Positions 48,220 to 58,320 of a stretch of 64,000 nt of DNA are shown here, piece by piece. The translations under genes were made by a program, and so were the position numbers. The stretch comes from Pseudomonas sp. CFBP 13711 (GTDB lineage Bacteria; Pseudomonadota; Gammaproteobacteria; Pseudomonadales; Pseudomonadaceae): the NCBI RefSeq assembly GCF_014842265.1, contig NZ_JACYVI010000012.1:24582-88581 (forward strand). The letters run 5' to 3'. How positions within the stretch are numbered: the first letter of the stretch is position 1; every line of letters begins with the position of its first letter. The notes under the pieces were generated by a model, which saw only the letters and a program-made list of their open reading frames with translations, made no database searches and was not told the DNA's origin.

Positions 48220-48312
48220 GTGGGACCGGCTTTAGCCGGGAAGCTTCTAGAGGGCTAGCCGCTATGTTGAGGGTGCGCCAACTGGCTTCTTCCCGGCTAA
48301 AGCCGGTCCCAC
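48220..48312. repeat. REP pair with perfect 24-base arms
   Basis: The left arm (48220-48243) begins GTGGGACCGGCTTTAGCC and the right arm (48289-48312) is its exact reverse complement, with a 45-base loop. It lies between the convergent microprotein and MgtC-like genes and could also end both transcripts. Confidence 0.9.
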
Positions 48313-48358
48313 TATTAATCGAGCGTCACACCCTCAATACCCCGGAATAACCGCCGGA

Positions 48359-48904
48359 CTAAGGCTCCTGTGCATCGCCACCCGTCCTGCGGGCAGGGTC
48401 GTGTGCACGTTCTTCCGCCGACTCAACCCGCCTGACGATCATGGGCATCAGGCTAAAGATGCCCAGTGCCAGCACCGTACTCAAGACTGCCGTCATCTCC
48501 CTGCCCATCCCGGCCGCGATACCAATGGCCGCGGTCATCCACAAACCGGCCGCCGTGGTCAGGCCTTTCACCTGAGTGGCATTGAGCGCATCACCCTTGA
48601 GGATGGTCCCGGCGCCGAGAAAGCCGATCCCCGCCACAATGCCCTGCACCACCCGGCTCAAAGCAGCGTCGTCGGCACCGGCCATGCGCGGCACCAGCAC
48701 AAACAGCGCGGCCCCCATGCACACCAGCATGTGCGTTCGAACCCCGGCCGCCTTGCCCTTGTGTTCCCGCTCGAAACCCAGAATCCCGCCCAGCAGCGCC
48801 GCGATGACCAGGCGTATGGTCACGCGGGTGATCTGCCCGGCATCGGTGATATCAGAGAACTCGGCCTGCAGTGTGTCCACCACTTCTTCCCACCAGGCAT
48901 TCAT
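48359..48904 (-). CDS. MgtC/SapB-family inner-membrane protein
   Basis: The 181-residue protein has the MgtC N-terminal domain with four or five helices: RLVIAALLGGILGFEREHKGKAAG, THMLVCMGAALFVL and GIVAGIGFLGAGTILK. The C-terminal soluble domain of virulence-type MgtC is missing, as in the SapB/YhiD branch. ATG 48904 has a GAAGGGA ribosome-binding site and excludes the longer frame. It is divergent from the MocR gene. Role in magnesium limitation or acid stress is possible. Confidence 0.88.
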   Translation of the reverse strand: MNAWWEEVVDTLQAEFSDITDAGQITRVTIRLVIAALLGGILGFEREHKGKAAGVRTHMLVCMGAALFVLVPRMAGADDAALSRVVQGIVAGIGFLGAGTILKGDALNATQVKGLTTAAGLWMTAAIGIAAGMGREMTAVLSTVLALGIFSLMPMIVRRVESAEERAHDPARRTGGDAQEP

Positions 48905-49136
48905 CAGCGCATTCCCTTCGGTTAACGTCAGTGCGGTATGGACCGCAGCGCGGGGCGAGAGTGCGGGAGGTGGATACCGAAGAGGTACGCCTGATCCGGT
49001 GGTTGTCAGCCGATCTGCATCTGTACTAATCCGCAGACCGAGGGCATATTCCGCTCCTGCAGCCGGGTCCTCCACCCTGCCCCAGTCGCTTGTGTATGGC
49101 GGCTGCACCCCAGAAGCCACTCAGCACGAGCCCGCC

Positions 49137-50573
49137 ATGAAGCGCTATGAAAAGTTTGCTGACGACATTGCCGAGCTGATCCGGTCCGGGGTGCTGGCTG
49201 CAGGGCAACGGGTGCCTTCAGTGCGCTACGCCAGCCAGACCCACGGCATCAGCCCGTCTACGGTGTTCCAGGCGTACTACTTGCTGGAACGTCGAGGCCT
49301 GATCCGGGCACGCCCGCGCTCCGGCTATTTCGTCAACGACAGTGTCCGCCTGCAGGGTCTGGGCGGTGAGGTTTCAGAGCACGATGCGCGCCCGGCGCCA
49401 CAGGTGAGCGAGTCCACCGAAGTCGACGTCAGCGATCTGGTGTTCTCGGTTCTCGAATCCATCAAGGACCCGAACACCGTACCCTTCGGCTCCGCCTTCC
49501 CCAGCGCCGGGCTGTTCCCGTTGCAGCGCCTGGCCCGTTCCCTCGCCAGCGCCACCCGCGACATGGACCCGCGCATGGTGGTCAGCGACCTGTCGCCCGG
49601 CAATCCGGCCCTGCGCCGGCAAATCGCGCTGCGGTACATGGTCGCCGGGCAAATGCTGCCCATGGACGAGCTGCTGATCACCAACGGCGCCCTCGAAGCG
49701 CTGAATCTGTGCCTGCAAGCGGTGACCGAGCCCGGCGATCTGGTGGCCATCGAGGCGCCGGCGTTCTACGCCTGCCTGCAGGTGCTCGAACGGCTGAAGC
49801 TCAAGGCGGTGGAAATTCCGGTGCACCCGCAACAGGGCATTGACCTGGCAGTGCTTGAACAGGCGCTCGAGCGCTACCCGATCAGAGCCTGCTGGAGCAT
49901 GACCAGTTTTCAGAATCCCACCGGCGCGACGGTGCCTGAAGCGCGCAAACGGGAACTGGTGGAATTGCTGCGCAAGCACGAGGTGCCGCTGATCGAGGAT
50001 GACGTCTATGCCGAGTTGTATTACGGCCAGCACGCGCCGAAACCGGCGAAGGCATTCGACACTGAAGGGCTGGTGCTGCATTGCGGCTCGTTCGCAAAAA
50101 GCCTGGCGCCCGGTTATCGGGTGGGTTGGGTGGCTGCCGGGCGTTACGCGCAGAAGGTCGAGCGGCTGAAAATCATGACCTCGCTGTGCGCCTCGATGCC
50201 GGCCCAGGCCGCCATCGCCGATTACCTGCAACACGGCGGTTACGACCGCCACCTGCGCAAGCTGCGCCACAGCCTGGAAGATCAGCAGCGCGCGATGCTC
50301 GGCGCCATCGCCCGGTACTTTCCGGCGCAGACCCGCGTCAGCCAGCCCACCGGCGGATACTTCCTGTGGGTTGAGCTGCCGGAACCGATCGATTCACTGA
50401 AAGTGTTTCAGGCCGCCCTCGCCCAGGGCATCAGCATCGCCCCCGGCCCGATGTTCTCGCCAACGCGGCGGTTCAAGCATTTCATCCGCCTGAACTACGG
50501 CAGCCCGTGGGGTGAGACGGCCGAACGGGCGATGGAGACGCTGGGGAAGATCATTCGCTCGATGATGGGTTAG
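49137..50573 (+). CDS. MocR/PdxR-type regulator (GntR helix-turn-helix plus aminotransferase domain)
   Basis: The 478-residue protein joins a GntR winged helix (about 1-70: VPSVRYASQTHGISPSTVFQ) to a fold-type I aminotransferase-like domain (about 105-470). The PLP lysine is Lys321 in GSFAKSLAPGYRVG. Such proteins are PLP- or amine-responsive regulators rather than enzymes. The divergent MgtC-like gene 232 bases away is one possible target. Confidence 0.92.
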   Translation: MKRYEKFADDIAELIRSGVLAAGQRVPSVRYASQTHGISPSTVFQAYYLLERRGLIRARPRSGYFVNDSVRLQGLGGEVSEHDARPAPQVSESTEVDVSDLVFSVLESIKDPNTVPFGSAFPSAGLFPLQRLARSLASATRDMDPRMVVSDLSPGNPALRRQIALRYMVAGQMLPMDELLITNGALEALNLCLQAVTEPGDLVAIEAPAFYACLQVLERLKLKAVEIPVHPQQGIDLAVLEQALERYPIRACWSMTSFQNPTGATVPEARKRELVELLRKHEVPLIEDDVYAELYYGQHAPKPAKAFDTEGLVLHCGSFAKSLAPGYRVGWVAAGRYAQKVERLKIMTSLCASMPAQAAIADYLQHGGYDRHLRKLRHSLEDQQRAMLGAIARYFPAQTRVSQPTGGYFLWVELPEPIDSLKVFQAALAQGISIAPGPMFSPTRRFKHFIRLNYGSPWGETAERAMETLGKIIRSMMG

Positions 50574-50600
50574 CCGGCCTTGGATATGGCCGCATAGCCG

Positions 50601-51347
50601 TCAGCGCCCGCCGCCCAGATCAATGAACGAGCCCGTCGAATACGAGGCCTTGTCGGACAGCAGCCACAGGATCGCCTCCGCCACTTCATCGGCCAGTCCG
50701 CCGCGGCCCATGGGAATGGTCGGTTCCAGCTTGCTCACGCGATGGGGGTCACCGCTCAAGGCGTGGAATTCGGTGAAGATGTAACCGGGACGCACGGCAT
50801 TGACCCGCACGCCCTCGCCCGCCACTTCCTTGGCCAGCCCGACGGTGAAGGTGTCCAGCGCGCCCTTCGACGCCGCGTAGTCGACGTATTCGCCGGGTGA
50901 CCCGAGCCGTGCGGCAACGGACGACACGTTGACGATGCTGCCACCGCGTCCGCCGTGGCGGGGCAACATGCGCAGCAGTGCGTGCTTGCTGCACAGCATC
51001 GGCCCGACCACGTTGCTCATCATGATCTTCAGCAGCCGAAACTCCGACATGGTGTCCAGCCGCGACGCCTCGCCCACCGTGCCGGCGTTGTTGACCAGCG
51101 CGGTGATCCGCCCCATCTCCGAATCGATCCGCGCAAACAGACGAATGATCTCGTCTTCGTTGCTGACATCGGCCTGCACCGCGATGGCATGACCGCCCGT
51201 CTCGCGAATCTGCCCGCACAGCCGCTCGGCGGAGGCGTGATCGGACAGATAGTTGATGCACACGCGATAACCCTGCGCTGCTGCCAGAACCGCCGTGGCG
51301 GCCCCGATACCCCGGGAGCCGCCGGTGATGAGGAGATTTTTATCCAT
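50601..51347 (-). CDS. Short-chain dehydrogenase/reductase
   Basis: The 248-residue Rossmann enzyme has the classical SDR motifs TGGSRGIG for the cofactor (about 7-14), NNAG, the catalytic Ser in VNVSSVAA and the YAASK pair. The Arg after the first glycine motif suggests NADP(H) preference. ATG 51347 with GGGA upstream is preferred over a longer frame. It is similar to YgfF/FabG-like reductases; the substrate is unknown. It follows the MHYT protein gene on the same strand by 48 bases. Confidence 0.9.
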   Translation of the reverse strand: MDKNLLITGGSRGIGAATAVLAAAQGYRVCINYLSDHASAERLCGQIRETGGHAIAVQADVSNEDEIIRLFARIDSEMGRITALVNNAGTVGEASRLDTMSEFRLLKIMMSNVVGPMLCSKHALLRMLPRHGGRGGSIVNVSSVAARLGSPGEYVDYAASKGALDTFTVGLAKEVAGEGVRVNAVRPGYIFTEFHALSGDPHRVSKLEPTIPMGRGGLADEVAEAILWLLSDKASYSTGSFIDLGGGR

Positions 51348-51395
51348 AAATGTTCCCGTTCGATCAATGCGTGGAGGTGGGGTGGGCATTAACAC

Positions 51396-53486
51396 TCAAT
51401 CCGTGATTTCGCTGACACGACGCCGCGCGGCTTCGATGTCTGCCATGAACCGCTCGGCCGGCAGCGGATAACCCAGCAGGTAACCCTGCAGCGAGTCGCA
51501 ACCAAGGCGCGTGAGGAATTTCTGCTGGCTGGCGGTCTCGACACCCTCGGCGACGATGCGCAGGTTCAGAGCCTGGCCCAGCGCGACGATGGCCGACACA
51601 ATGGCCGCGTCGTCGCTGTCGTGCTCCAGATCGCGGACGAAACCGCGGTCGATCTTCAATTCGTTGGCCGGCAGGCGTTTGAGGTACATCAGGCTGGAAT
51701 AGCCGGTGCCGAAGTCGTCGATGGACAGGTCGACGTGCATGTCCGAGAGCTTCTGCAGCACGGTCATGCTCGCATCGGCGTCGCTCATGGCAGTGGTTTC
51801 GGTGATTTCCAGGGTCAGGCAGTTGGCCGGCAGACCGTGGGTGGCCAGCGCGTGCGCGACGGTCTCGACCAACCCGACATGGCTGAACTGCAACGCCGAC
51901 AGGTTCACCGCAATGCGCCAGTGGGTAAAGCCGCTGTCGTACCAGCGCTTCATCTGCCGGCAGGCCTCGTGCAGCACCCACTCGCCAATGGGGATGATCA
52001 GGCCGGTTTTTTCGGCAAGGCCAATGAATTTGTCCGGCATCAGCAACCCGAGCTGCGGGTGATTCCAGCGCACCAGCGCTTCGGCGCCGATGGGCTCCTG
52101 GGTACCGGCGGAGAATTTCGGCTGGTAATGCAGGCAGAACTGCCCTTTACGCAGCGCAAGGCGCAGGTCCTGCAACAGCTGCAGCTGATTGCGCGCGTTG
52201 GTGTTCATCGACGCATCGAAAAAGCTGTAGCCGTTCTTGCCGGCATTCTTGGCGTGGTACATGGCGGCGTCGGCGTTCATCAGCAGTTCCTGCTGGGTGC
52301 GGCCGTTGCCGGGGTACAGGCTGATGCCGATGCTCACCGTCACCTGCAGATCATGTTCCTGCACGCTGAACGGCTGGCTCACCAGGGAAACCTGACGCGA
52401 GGCCACGCTGACCGCTTCTTCGCCATCGTCGAGCTCGACCAGCAGCACGAACTCGTCGCCGCCGATGCGCGCCAGGGTGTCGTGGCGATGGAAGTTTTCC
52501 CGCATGCGCACAGCTACCGCGCGCAACAGTTGATCGCCGACGTGGTGACCGAACGCGTCGTTCACCGGTTTGAAGCCGTCCAGATCCAGAAACATCAGGG
52601 CGAACATGCCGCCCTGGGCGTCGACCTTGCGCATGGCCTGATCGATGCGATCCGCCAGCAGGATGCGGTTGGGCAGCCCGGTGAGGTTGTCGTGCAGGGC
52701 CAGCTGGGTCAGCTCGCGGTTGGCTTCTTTCAGCGACAGCGACAACTGAGCGGTACGCGCTTCCAGCCGCGCATCGAGCACGGAGGTCAGCAGCGTGATG
52801 CCCAGCACCGCAAGACTGGTGACCAGCACCAGCTTGTCCAGGCCGTTAGTGTGCAGACCGTTGAGTGTCGCGCCGCAGAAACTGCCGTCGGGGAAGTTCG
52901 CCGCGCTCATGCCGGTGAAATGCATGCCGAGGATGGCGAAGCCCATGATCACCGCCGCACCGGCGCGGGCCAGCCGAACGTAAGGCGTCTGGCGGCGCAG
53001 ACGCACGGCAATGGCCAGCGCTACGGCCGAAGCGCTGACGGCGATCAACAGCGAAAGGCCGAACAGGCCGGGGTCGTAATCGATGCCCGGCTGCATGCGC
53101 ATCGCCGCCATGCCGGTGTAGTGCATGGCGCTGGTGCCAAGCCCCATGACCACTGCGCCAAACAGGAGATGCGGCAGCGGCACACGGTCGTGACTGACCA
53201 GCCACAGGGCGAAGCCTGAGGAAAAGATCGCGATGATCAGCGAGAGCACCGTCAGCGGGATGTCGTACGCCAGCTGGATCGGCAGGTTGAACGCGAGCAT
53301 GCCGATGAAGTGCATCGACCAGATGCCGACGCCCATGGACAGCGCACCACCGCCCATCCACAGCCCGCGGGCCCGCCCACTGGCCGAGGCGATGCGCCCG
53401 GCCAGATCAAGGGTGGTATAGGACGCGAGTATCGCGACCAGAAACGAAATCAAAACCAGCGAATAGGTGTAATGGCCGATCAACAT
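51396..53486 (-). CDS. MHYT-GGDEF-EAL cyclic di-GMP membrane protein
   Basis: The 696-residue protein has seven membrane segments forming an MHYT sensor, with the repeats SMHFIGM (58-63), AMHYTGM (121-126) and GMHFTGM (188-193) that may bind copper and sense a gas. A GGDEF domain with intact GGDEF (342-346) and an EAL domain with EAL (469-471) and DDFGTGYSS follow. It resembles P. aeruginosa MucR, which links c-di-GMP to alginate, but that is inference. It precedes the SDR gene. Confidence 0.92.
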   Translation of the reverse strand: MLIGHYTYSLVLISFLVAILASYTTLDLAGRIASASGRARGLWMGGGALSMGVGIWSMHFIGMLAFNLPIQLAYDIPLTVLSLIIAIFSSGFALWLVSHDRVPLPHLLFGAVVMGLGTSAMHYTGMAAMRMQPGIDYDPGLFGLSLLIAVSASAVALAIAVRLRRQTPYVRLARAGAAVIMGFAILGMHFTGMSAANFPDGSFCGATLNGLHTNGLDKLVLVTSLAVLGITLLTSVLDARLEARTAQLSLSLKEANRELTQLALHDNLTGLPNRILLADRIDQAMRKVDAQGGMFALMFLDLDGFKPVNDAFGHHVGDQLLRAVAVRMRENFHRHDTLARIGGDEFVLLVELDDGEEAVSVASRQVSLVSQPFSVQEHDLQVTVSIGISLYPGNGRTQQELLMNADAAMYHAKNAGKNGYSFFDASMNTNARNQLQLLQDLRLALRKGQFCLHYQPKFSAGTQEPIGAEALVRWNHPQLGLLMPDKFIGLAEKTGLIIPIGEWVLHEACRQMKRWYDSGFTHWRIAVNLSALQFSHVGLVETVAHALATHGLPANCLTLEITETTAMSDADASMTVLQKLSDMHVDLSIDDFGTGYSSLMYLKRLPANELKIDRGFVRDLEHDSDDAAIVSAIVALGQALNLRIVAEGVETASQQKFLTRLGCDSLQGYLLGYPLPAERFMADIEAARRRVSEITD

Positions 53487-53613
53487 GGGCTGGCTCTTGG
53501 CTCAACGGAGTGCGGCCTTTCAGCCCTGATCAATTCGGCGGCGATTGTACCGAAATTCCCGTAAAAGTCCCGTCACTCCGTCGTAAAGATGGCACATCGC
53601 TATTTAGCTGTAA

Positions 53614-55104
53614 TCAACGATCGGAAACTTCCGCGCCGGGTGTCAGTCCGGTCGCGGCGTCCCAACCGCCGCCCAATGCCGCAATCAACTGGGCGCTGGC
53701 GACCAACCGGCTTTCCAGTACGTTCAGCACGCTGCGTTCGTTACTCAAGGCGGTGGTCTGCACGTTGACCACGTCCAGGTAGCCAATCAGCCCGGCCTTG
53801 TACTGGTTGTTGGTCAGACGCAAAGAATCACGCGCCGATTGCAGCGCCTCATCGCGCACCCCGGCTTCCTCCTCATACACGCGCAACTGGGCCATGTAGT
53901 CCTCGACTTCCTTGAAGCCGGCGAGCACGGTCTGGCGGTACTGGGCGACGGTCTGGTCGTAGACCGCCTCGGTGCGGTCTACTTCGGCAGCGCGCTGACC
54001 GCCGTCGAACAGGGTCATCGCCAGTTGCGGGCCCACCGACCAGAAACGATTGGGCAGGGAAATCCAGTTGCTGACGGTGCTGCTGCTGTAACCGCCGCTC
54101 ATGCTCAGGGTCAGGTCCGGGTAATAGGCGGCCTTGGCCAAGCCGATATTGGCGTTGGCGGTCATGACCGAACGCTCGGCGGCGGCAATATCAGGGCGGC
54201 GTTCAAGCAACTGTGACGGCAGCTGCGCCGGGATCTGCGGTACCGCCGGAATAGAGGTGGTCGCCGCGAGGCTGAAATCCGCTGGCGCCTGGCCCATCAG
54301 CACGGCAATCGCGTTTTCGAACTGGGCACGCTGCCATTGCAGGTCGATGAGGTCAGCCTGGGTGCTCTTGAGCTGCGTCTGGGCCTGGGCGGTAGCGTCG
54401 CGGCCGGAAATCCCGGCGCGGTACTGGTTCTGGGTCATGGTCAACGAGCGCTGGTAGGCGTCGACGGTCGCTTCGAGCAAACGCTTCTGCTCGTCGATCA
54501 CCCGTAGCTGCAGGTAGCTCTGCACCAATTGCGATTGCAGGCTCAGGCGCATCGACGCCAGATCGGCAAGGCTCGCCTGGGCGCTGGCCTTGTCGGCTTC
54601 CAGGCCGCGACGCAACTTGCCCCACACGTCGGCTTCCCAACTGACGCCCAACTGCGCGTTGTAGGTGTCACGAATGCCACTGCTGGAACTGCTCAGGCTC
54701 GAACTGCTGCTGCCGGTGCCCTGGCTCGAGCGGTTCTTGCTGGTGGTCAGGTCCAGCGTCGGGAAGAACGCGCCCCGCGCACTGCGCACCAGAGCGGTGG
54801 CCTGCCGGTATTGGGCCTCGTACTGCGCCACGGTCTGGTTGGACGTGTTGAGTTTTTCCACCAGCGCGTTGAGCTGGGCGTCGCCGTAGATTTCCCACCA
54901 TGCGCCGCGGGCCATCGCATCGCTCGGGTTGGCCTGGGTCCAGCCTACGGCCTGCTTGAAGTGCGCCGGGGTCGGCATGTCCGGCGTTTTGTAATCCGGG
55001 CCGACGGCACAGGCACTGAGCAGCAGCGCACAAAGGGCGACGCCGAACGTCCTGGGAAACGGCAACGTCCGCTGTGGGCCAGGGGCTTTCATCGAGTCGT
55101 TCAT
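53614..55104 (-). CDS. opmB: RND-system outer-membrane efflux lipoprotein (OpmB type)
   Basis: This TolC-like channel of 496 residues has a lipoprotein signal (LCALLLSAC, cysteine 32) and two OEP repeats (about 80-270 and 295-480). Its ATG overlaps the muxC stop (ATGA), so it is the last gene of the efflux operon. It matches OpmB of the P. aeruginosa muxABC-opmB operon by position and type. Confidence 0.92.
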   Translation of the reverse strand: MNDSMKAPGPQRTLPFPRTFGVALCALLLSACAVGPDYKTPDMPTPAHFKQAVGWTQANPSDAMARGAWWEIYGDAQLNALVEKLNTSNQTVAQYEAQYRQATALVRSARGAFFPTLDLTTSKNRSSQGTGSSSSSLSSSSSGIRDTYNAQLGVSWEADVWGKLRRGLEADKASAQASLADLASMRLSLQSQLVQSYLQLRVIDEQKRLLEATVDAYQRSLTMTQNQYRAGISGRDATAQAQTQLKSTQADLIDLQWQRAQFENAIAVLMGQAPADFSLAATTSIPAVPQIPAQLPSQLLERRPDIAAAERSVMTANANIGLAKAAYYPDLTLSMSGGYSSSTVSNWISLPNRFWSVGPQLAMTLFDGGQRAAEVDRTEAVYDQTVAQYRQTVLAGFKEVEDYMAQLRVYEEEAGVRDEALQSARDSLRLTNNQYKAGLIGYLDVVNVQTTALSNERSVLNVLESRLVASAQLIAALGGGWDAATGLTPGAEVSDR

Positions 55105-58100
55105 AGCGGAGTGTCCAGGGCAGCATCCGTCTGCACACCGCGCCATTGGTTGAAACGATGGCGCAGACGGTCGAGATAAAGGTAAACCACGGGCGTGGTG
55201 TACAGCGTGAGGATCTGACTGAGGATCAGGCCGCCTATGATGGTCAGGCCCAGCGGCCGGCGCATTTCCGCGCCTTCGGCACTGCTCAGCAATAACGGCA
55301 CGGCGCCGAGAATCGCCGCCAGGGTGGTCATCAGAATCGGACGCAGACGTTGCAGGCAGGCATTGCGAATTGACTCCACCGGGGTCATGCCGTTCTGACG
55401 TTCGAGCTGCAAGGCGAGGTCGATCATCAGGATCGCGTTCTTCTTCACCACGCCGATCAGCAAAAACAGCCCCAGCAATGAAATCAGGCTGAATTGCCCG
55501 CCGGTGAGGTAGATGCTCAGCAGCGCGCCGACGCCTGCGGAGGGCAGCGTCGAGAGGATGGTCAGCGGGTGAATGTAGCTTTCGTAAAGAATGCCCAGCA
55601 CCAGGTACACCGCCACCAGCGCGCCGAGAATCATCCACGGCTGGCTCTTCTGGGTGGCGGCAAAGGCGTCGGAGGTCCCGGCCATCTTGGCGATCACGTC
55701 CTCAGGCAGGCCCACCGCGGCGACGGCGCGTTCGATGGCGGCGTTGGCCTGATCGAGGGTGACGCCATCGGCCAGGTCGAAGGAGATGTTTTCCGAGGCG
55801 AACTGGCCGTCGTGGCTGACCCGGTCGTCTTCCAGGCTGCGCTCGTAACGGGCGATGGTCGACAGCGGCACCCGTGCACCATCGGCCGTGATCACCTGGA
55901 CCTGCTCCAGCGTTGTCGGATCAAGGGCGTATTTCGGATTGACCTCCATGACCACCTGATACTGGTTCAGCGGGTCATAGATGGTCGACACCTGGCGCTG
56001 GCTGTAGGCGTTGTTCAGCACCTTGGTGACCATGTTCATGTCGATGCCCAGACGCTTGGCCGCATCGCGGTCGACGATCAATGTCACCTGCTGGGTGCCG
56101 CCGCCGTCGTTGGCGTCGATGGCGGTCAGCTCCTTGAGCGACTTAAGGGCGGCGACGATCTTCGGGTACCACAGGCGCAGGGTTTCCAGGTCGCCGCTTT
56201 GCAGGATGTACTGGTACTGCGAGGTGGTCTGCTCGCGGCCGCCGCCCAATTGCAGGTCCTGATCGGGTTGCAGGAACAGGCGCCCGCCCGGCACCAGCGG
56301 CATTTCCTTGCGCAGTCGCTCGACCACTTCCATGGCGCCGATGTTGCGCTCCTTGATCGGCTTCAGGCGCACGATGATGAACGCGTTGCCGGTGCCGCCG
56401 TTGCCGCCGATGAAGCCCGCGACGCTCTCCACGGCCGGGTCCTTGAGGATCGCCGAGCGGAACGTGTCCATCTTCGGCTGCATCACCGAGAACGACAGGC
56501 CGTCGTCGCCGCGCACAAAACCCATCAGCTGGCCGGTGTCCTGCTGCGGCAGAAAGGTCTTTGGCACCACGACGTACAAAGCGATGTTGCCGACGATGGT
56601 CAACAGCAGCGTCAGCAGGGTCAGGCGCCGATGACGCAGCACCCAGCGCAGGCTGCGGTCGTAGCCGGCGACCATGCGGTCGTTGACCCGCTGGCTCCAG
56701 CGCTGCAAGCGATTTTCCGTGCCCGGCACGTGGGGCTTGAGCCAGCGCGCGCAGAGCATCGGCGTCAGGGTCAGCGAGACCACCAGCGAAACGACGATGG
56801 ACACCGACAAGGTGATGGAAAACTCGCGGAACAGGCTCTCCACCAGCCCGCCCATGAACAGGATCGAAACAAACACCGCCACCAGCGAGACGTTCATCGA
56901 CAGCAGGGTGAAGCCCACCTCCTTGGCGCCCAGGTAGGCCGCTTCCATGGGCGGCACACCTTCGTCGATGTGCCGGGAGATGTTTTCCAGCACCACGATG
57001 GCATCGTCGACCACCAGCCCGGTGGCGAGAATCAGGGCCATCAGCGACAGATTGTTCAGTGAGAAACCGTACAGGTACATGATCGCGAAGGTGCCGACCA
57101 GCGACACCGGCACCGCGAGAGTCGGGATCAGCGACGCGCGGAAATTCCCCAGGAACAGGAACACCACCAGAATCACCAGCACCACGGCAATCAGCAGCGT
57201 CATTTCCGCTTCGTGCAGCGTGGCCTTGATCACCGGCGAGCGGTCCATGGCCAGGTCAAGCTTGACGCTGGCCGGGAGCACCGCCTGCAACGCCGGCAAC
57301 TGGGCCTTGATCGCCGCCACGGTTTCGATGATGTTGGCGCCGGCCTGACGGTTGATTACCAATAGCACCGCGGCCTTGTCGTTGAAGAAGCCGCTGTTGT
57401 AGCGGTCTTCCACCGAATCCTTGACCTTGGCCACATCCTTGAGCCGCAATGCCGCGCCGTTGGCGTAATGGATGATCAGCGATTCGTAATCCTTGGCCTT
57501 CTCCAGCTGGTCGTTGGCCTGCACCTGCCAGTTGTGCTCGCTGTTCTCCACCGAGCCTTTTGGCCGGCGCACGTTGGCATTGGAGATGGTCGTGCGCACT
57601 TCATCCAGCGACACGCCGTACTGCGACAGCAGCTTGGGCTCCAGCTCAACGCGCACGGCAGGCAGCGAACTGCCGCCGATCTGCACCTCGCCGACGCCGT
57701 TCACCTGGGACAGGCTCTGGGACAGGATCGTCGACGCCATGTCGTACAGCTCGCCCTTCTCCAGCACGTCGGAGGTCAGTGACAGGACCATGATCGGCGC
57801 CTGGGACGGGTTGACCTTCTTGTAGGTCGGCATGCTGCGCATCCCGCTGGGCAGCAGGTTGCGTGCGGCGTTGATGGCCGCCTGCACTTCCCGCGCAGCA
57901 CCGTTGATGTCGCGGTCCATGTCGAACTGCAGAATGATCCGCGTCGAGCCCTGACTCGAACGGCTGCTCATGGTGTTAACCCCGGCAATCACCCCGAGGG
58001 AGCGCTCCAGCGGCGTCGCCACGCTCGACGCCATGATTTCCGGACTGGCGCCGGGCAGCGAGGCGCTGACCACGATCACAGGAAAATCCATATTCGGCAG

Positions 58101-58208
58101 CGGCGACACCGGCAGCAGACCGAAGCTCATCCCGCCCAGCAGCATAATCGCCAGGCTCAGGAGCATGGTCGCCACAGGGCGTTTGATGAAGGGCCCGGAG
58201 AGGTTCAT
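55101..58208 (-). CDS. muxC: RND efflux inner-membrane transporter MuxC (MdtC-like)
   Basis: This proton-driven pump subunit of 1035 residues begins MNLSGPFIKRPVATMLLSLA and has the twelve-helix RND plan with two large periplasmic loops. It pairs with MuxB to form a heterotrimer, as MdtB and MdtC do. ATG 58208 excludes a longer frame running into the intergenic repeat. It lies 112 bases from muxB, a wide gap filled with a repeat. Confidence 0.94.
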   Translation of the reverse strand: MNLSGPFIKRPVATMLLSLAIMLLGGMSFGLLPVSPLPNMDFPVIVVSASLPGASPEIMASSVATPLERSLGVIAGVNTMSSRSSQGSTRIILQFDMDRDINGAAREVQAAINAARNLLPSGMRSMPTYKKVNPSQAPIMVLSLTSDVLEKGELYDMASTILSQSLSQVNGVGEVQIGGSSLPAVRVELEPKLLSQYGVSLDEVRTTISNANVRRPKGSVENSEHNWQVQANDQLEKAKDYESLIIHYANGAALRLKDVAKVKDSVEDRYNSGFFNDKAAVLLVINRQAGANIIETVAAIKAQLPALQAVLPASVKLDLAMDRSPVIKATLHEAEMTLLIAVVLVILVVFLFLGNFRASLIPTLAVPVSLVGTFAIMYLYGFSLNNLSLMALILATGLVVDDAIVVLENISRHIDEGVPPMEAAYLGAKEVGFTLLSMNVSLVAVFVSILFMGGLVESLFREFSITLSVSIVVSLVVSLTLTPMLCARWLKPHVPGTENRLQRWSQRVNDRMVAGYDRSLRWVLRHRRLTLLTLLLTIVGNIALYVVVPKTFLPQQDTGQLMGFVRGDDGLSFSVMQPKMDTFRSAILKDPAVESVAGFIGGNGGTGNAFIIVRLKPIKERNIGAMEVVERLRKEMPLVPGGRLFLQPDQDLQLGGGREQTTSQYQYILQSGDLETLRLWYPKIVAALKSLKELTAIDANDGGGTQQVTLIVDRDAAKRLGIDMNMVTKVLNNAYSQRQVSTIYDPLNQYQVVMEVNPKYALDPTTLEQVQVITADGARVPLSTIARYERSLEDDRVSHDGQFASENISFDLADGVTLDQANAAIERAVAAVGLPEDVIAKMAGTSDAFAATQKSQPWMILGALVAVYLVLGILYESYIHPLTILSTLPSAGVGALLSIYLTGGQFSLISLLGLFLLIGVVKKNAILMIDLALQLERQNGMTPVESIRNACLQRLRPILMTTLAAILGAVPLLLSSAEGAEMRRPLGLTIIGGLILSQILTLYTTPVVYLYLDRLRHRFNQWRGVQTDAALDTPL

Positions 58209-58227
58209 GGGGGGGAGCTCCAGGCGA

Positions 58228-58309
58228 CAAGCTTCAAGCGGCAAGTGAACGCACCAGCCCCGGCCTGCGCGTTGCTGCTTCTGGCTTGAGGCTTAAAGCT
58301 TGAAGCTTG
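58228..58309. repeat. Inverted repeat inside the mux operon
   Basis: Twelve-base arms (58228-58239 and 58298-58309; CAAGCTTCAAGC and GCTTGAAGCTTG) are perfect complements separated by 58 bases, between muxB and muxC. Similar CTTGAAGCTTGCAGC strings are common intergenic repeats in Pseudomonas. It could adjust relative expression of muxC. Confidence 0.7.
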
Positions 58310-58320
58310 CAGCTGGCCGG

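Noticed and set aside
51621..53219. 532-codon plus-strand frame opposite the MHYT-GGDEF-EAL gene
   Set aside because: Antisense shadow; the minus strand carries complete conserved domains.
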